From an uncultured Mollicutes bacterium (lineage in GTDB: Bacteria > Bacillota_I > Bacilli_A > MAG-NZ), in contig CAJYBF010000050.1 of the NCBI GenBank assembly GCA_913064935.1, positions 1-6,937 of the forward strand: a stretch of DNA of 6,937 nt, given 5' to 3'. Below are positions 4,759 to 6,937 of the stretch, piece after piece. The number at the start of each line of letters is the position of its first letter. Within the stretch, counting starts at the first letter, position 1. The notes beneath the pieces are model-generated. The model was not told where the DNA came from, did not search any database, and saw only the letters and a list, made by a program, of their open reading frames with translations. The translations under genes were made by a program, and so were the position numbers.

Positions 4759-6534
4759 ATGAAACAACTAATCAAAATCGGGAAAAATCATAAGTGGATT
4801 TTCTTCCTAGGAATAGGATTTACAATACTATTAAGTGTATCAAGATCATTTATACCTAAGAGCATTGAGTATGTTTTTGATACCCTTTTAGGAGAAGATG
4901 TACCAAATTTGCCAGTTTGTGCAATAGATTTAGTCTATGCAGATGATTTTAAGACACATTTAGCTGGAGTAGCCATAGGATTAGCACTATTTAGCTTACT
5001 TAGAGCCGCATTCATGGTAGTGAATTCAGTAGCAAAGGCGCATTTTTCAGAGAATATCGCTAGGGACTTGAGAAACAAAATGTATTCGCATTTGCAGAAC
5101 TTATCGTACACGTATCATAATAATGCAGATACCGGTGACTTGATACAAAGATCTACTACAGATATAGACACGATAAGAATGTTCTTTCAAAATCATGTGT
5201 TTAATATATTTTGGATTGCTGGATTAGCAGTATCAGTAATTTACCAGATGGTGAAAATCGATTTATTCTTAACAATTATTTCTTTGATTGTTCTACCAGT
5301 AACAGTAGGTATTTCTATATTCTATTTCAAAAAAATAGAAAAGATATTTACAGAAGTAGAAGAATCAGAGTCAAGGCTTACTACAACTGTTCAAGAAAAC
5401 TTGAACGGTGTTCGAGTAGTTAAAGCATTTAGCAACGAGCAATATGAAATTGATAAATTTGTTGAGAAGAACAACGAGTATAAAGAAAAATCACTAAGAA
5501 TGTATTATAAGATGGCTAATTACTGGTCAACTAGTGATTTAATAACTTTTACTCAGTATTGCTTAACGCTTGTTATAGGAAGTTACTATGCAATAAACGG
5601 TAATATTTCTACTGGGCAACTTATAGCTTTTATAATGTTTGTTCAAATAATAGTATGGCCGATCAGAAATTTAGGTCGTATCGTAGCAGAGTATAGTAAA
5701 ACCACAGTCTCTATCGCGAGATTAAATACAATATTCGATGTAGAAGACGAGTATGTGGACAACGGTACTGACAAAAGAAAAATTGACGGTAAAATAGAGT
5801 TCAAAAATGTTACGTTTAAATTTGATGATTCAAGTGAAAATCTACTTGATAACCTAAGTTTAACCATAAATCCAGGAGAAACAATAGCACTTATTGGAAA
5901 AACGGGTAGTGGAAAATCGACATTAATCAAGTTGTTAATCAGATTACTTGATTATCAATCTGGGTCAATTGAAATAGATGGAGTGCCTATCGCTCAGTAC
6001 AATAAGAAGTATTTAAGAAGTAATATTGGAGTGATTTTACAAGAACCATTCCTATATTCTAAGACAGTTCAGGAAAACATTGGGATTACATGAGATAATA
6101 AAGATCAAAAAAGGATTATTAGAGCCGCTAAATTAGCGAGTCTACATAGTGATATCGGTAGTTTCGAACAAGGATATGAAACTATAGTCGGGGACAAAGG
6201 GGTAACACTAAGACGAGAACAAAAACAACGCGTTGCTATTGCTAGAACGATTTTAAAGCGCCCTCCTATCATGATATTCGATGAAGCAACCTCATCGTTA
6301 GACAGTCAGTCAGAAGCATCCATACTTAACGCACTGAATGAAATTTCTCAAGGGTTGACAACCGTTGTGATTGCCCATCGATTATCGACGATAATCGATG
6401 CAGATCAAATATTGGTACTCGATCAAGGCAGACTCCTAGAGCAAGGTAATCATCAACAACTACTTGAAGCCAACGGTAAATACTCCGAGCTTTGGCAGGC
6501 ACAAGATAAACATAAGAAGGCAGATAAAAAATGA
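4759..6534 (+). pseudogene. ABC exporter half-transporter (fused membrane and ATPase domains), interrupted by TGA
   Basis: Read through one stop, this is a 591-residue type I ABC exporter (lipid/multidrug MsbA/LmrA-like), normally a membrane dimer that pumps drugs, lipids or peptides using ATP; substrate unknown. The membrane domain covers residues 1-310 with about six helices. The ATPase domain has Walker A GKTGSGKST (380-388), Q-loop Q428, Walker B IMIFDE with catalytic E509, D-loop SSLD (512-515) and H-loop H540. Codon 445 is TGA (6091-6093), between the Q-loop and the signature, and the same frame resumes at once. The signature, usually LSGGQ, reads LRREQ (484-488). A product ending at 444 would lack signature, Walker B and H-loop. 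GAGGTGA at 4748-4754 supports the start. Two independent defects favour a pseudogene, but sequencing error or polymorphism is possible. The last bases overlap the next gene. Confidence 0.85.
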
Positions 6535-6937
6535 AACTAACTCCATATTCATTGTACAAAACACTCTTAGAACGATTTGGTAATCTAGATTGGTGGCCCA
6601 TGGATAAAAGCTATCACGAAAAAAACGGTAGTGACCCACGGTTCGAAATCATAGTTGGAGCTATATTAACCCAAAACACAGCATGGTCAAACGTGGAAAA
6701 GGCACTAACAAATCTCAAATCAAAAAACATATTAGACATAAAAAAATTAGTAGATATCGACATGGTAAACTTACGAAATATGATTAAACCATCTGGATTT
6801 TTCAATCAAAAAGCAAAACGACTCAAAAACTTGGCATTATATTTACACAACAACTACCATGACAACCTGGACACTTTTTTCAATAGAGACTTATACGCTA
6901 TCAGGGAAGAACTTCTATCATTAAATGGCATTGGTCC
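6531..6937 (+). CDS. HhH-GPD DNA glycosylase / endonuclease III-like protein (partial, 3' cut)
   Basis: The frame opens at ATG 6531, overlapping the ABC stop as ATGA, and stays open to the window edge (135 complete codons). The product starts MKLTPYSLYKTLLERFG, then has DWWPMD (20-25), RFEIIVGAILTQNTAWSNVEKAL (37-59) and SGFFNQKAKRLK (88-99). It ends at LNGIGP, the beginning of the helix-hairpin-helix. This pattern fits base-excision repair glycosylases of the endonuclease III superfamily, closest in style to the group containing the 3-methyladenine glycosylase MagIII. The catalytic Asp and any Fe-S cysteines lie beyond the edge, so the exact activity (alkylated base or oxidised pyrimidine removal) is undecided. 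Translation is probably coupled to the ABC gene, since no separate ribosome binding site stands out. Confidence 0.82.
   Translation, partial: MKLTPYSLYKTLLERFGNLDWWPMDKSYHEKNGSDPRFEIIVGAILTQNTAWSNVEKALTNLKSKNILDIKKLVDIDMVNLRNMIKPSGFFNQKAKRLKNLALYLHNNYHDNLDTFFNRDLYAIREELLSLNGIG

Noticed and set aside
6091..6093. TGA read as tryptophan (alternative genetic code)
   Set aside because: All tryptophans seen in the other genes are TGG, and arsC and the ABC gene end naturally in TGA. A low-GC organism with code 4 would use TGA often for Trp.
6271..6534. Separate 87-codon gene carrying Walker B and H-loop
   Set aside because: Its ATG is internal codon 505 of the ABC gene, in the same frame, with no ribosome binding site. 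It is the tail of the interrupted gene.

Overview
This is an AT-rich window (roughly one third G+C by eye). All genes lie on the + strand, packed tightly, with AGGAG-like ribosome binding sites. Gene content (Acr3-type arsenite permease, thioredoxin-fold-class ArsC, RlmD/RlmCD-type rRNA methyltransferase, half-size ABC exporter) and codon usage suggest a low-GC Bacillota or a Mollicutes-related relative using the standard code. Tryptophan is TGG throughout, and arsC ends in TGA. The taxon is inference only.

Layout. (1) Positions 1-1329: an open frame in which a fragment of a PEP synthase/PPDK-type PEP/pyruvate-binding protein runs in frame into a cardiolipin synthase lacking its membrane N-terminus. 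An in-frame TAA at 16-18 lies within the PEP-domain homology, so this looks like a deletion fusion, gene remnant or assembly chimera. (2) Positions 1331-4167: a compact run of rlmD-like m5U methyltransferase, acr3 and arsC, with gaps of 1, 11 and 24 bases. ArsC would reduce arsenate to arsenite and Acr3 would export it; no arsR is visible. (3) Positions 4168-4758: about 590 bases without a convincing gene but rich in structure. It holds a terminator-like hairpin around the arsC stop, a good promoter, a small doubtful ORF with a good ribosome binding site, a perfect 20-bp palindrome, a TACANNTGTA-type dyad, a clear intrinsic terminator, and a 10-bp hairpin with a GCAA loop. (4) Positions 4759-6534: a full-length type I ABC exporter half-transporter, broken by one TGA and with its ABC signature changed from the usual LSGGQ to LRREQ. 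(5) Positions 6531-6937: the N-terminal part of an HhH-GPD DNA glycosylase/endonuclease III-like gene, overlapping the ABC stop as ATGA and cut by the window edge.

The ars pair is ordinary in function. The points that merit attention are the chimeric first ORF, the doubly damaged ABC gene, and the structured leader between the ars and ABC units. That leader resembles a small-ORF-plus-terminator attenuation arrangement but is not proven to be one. No mobile element, CRISPR array, tRNA or rRNA was recognised.
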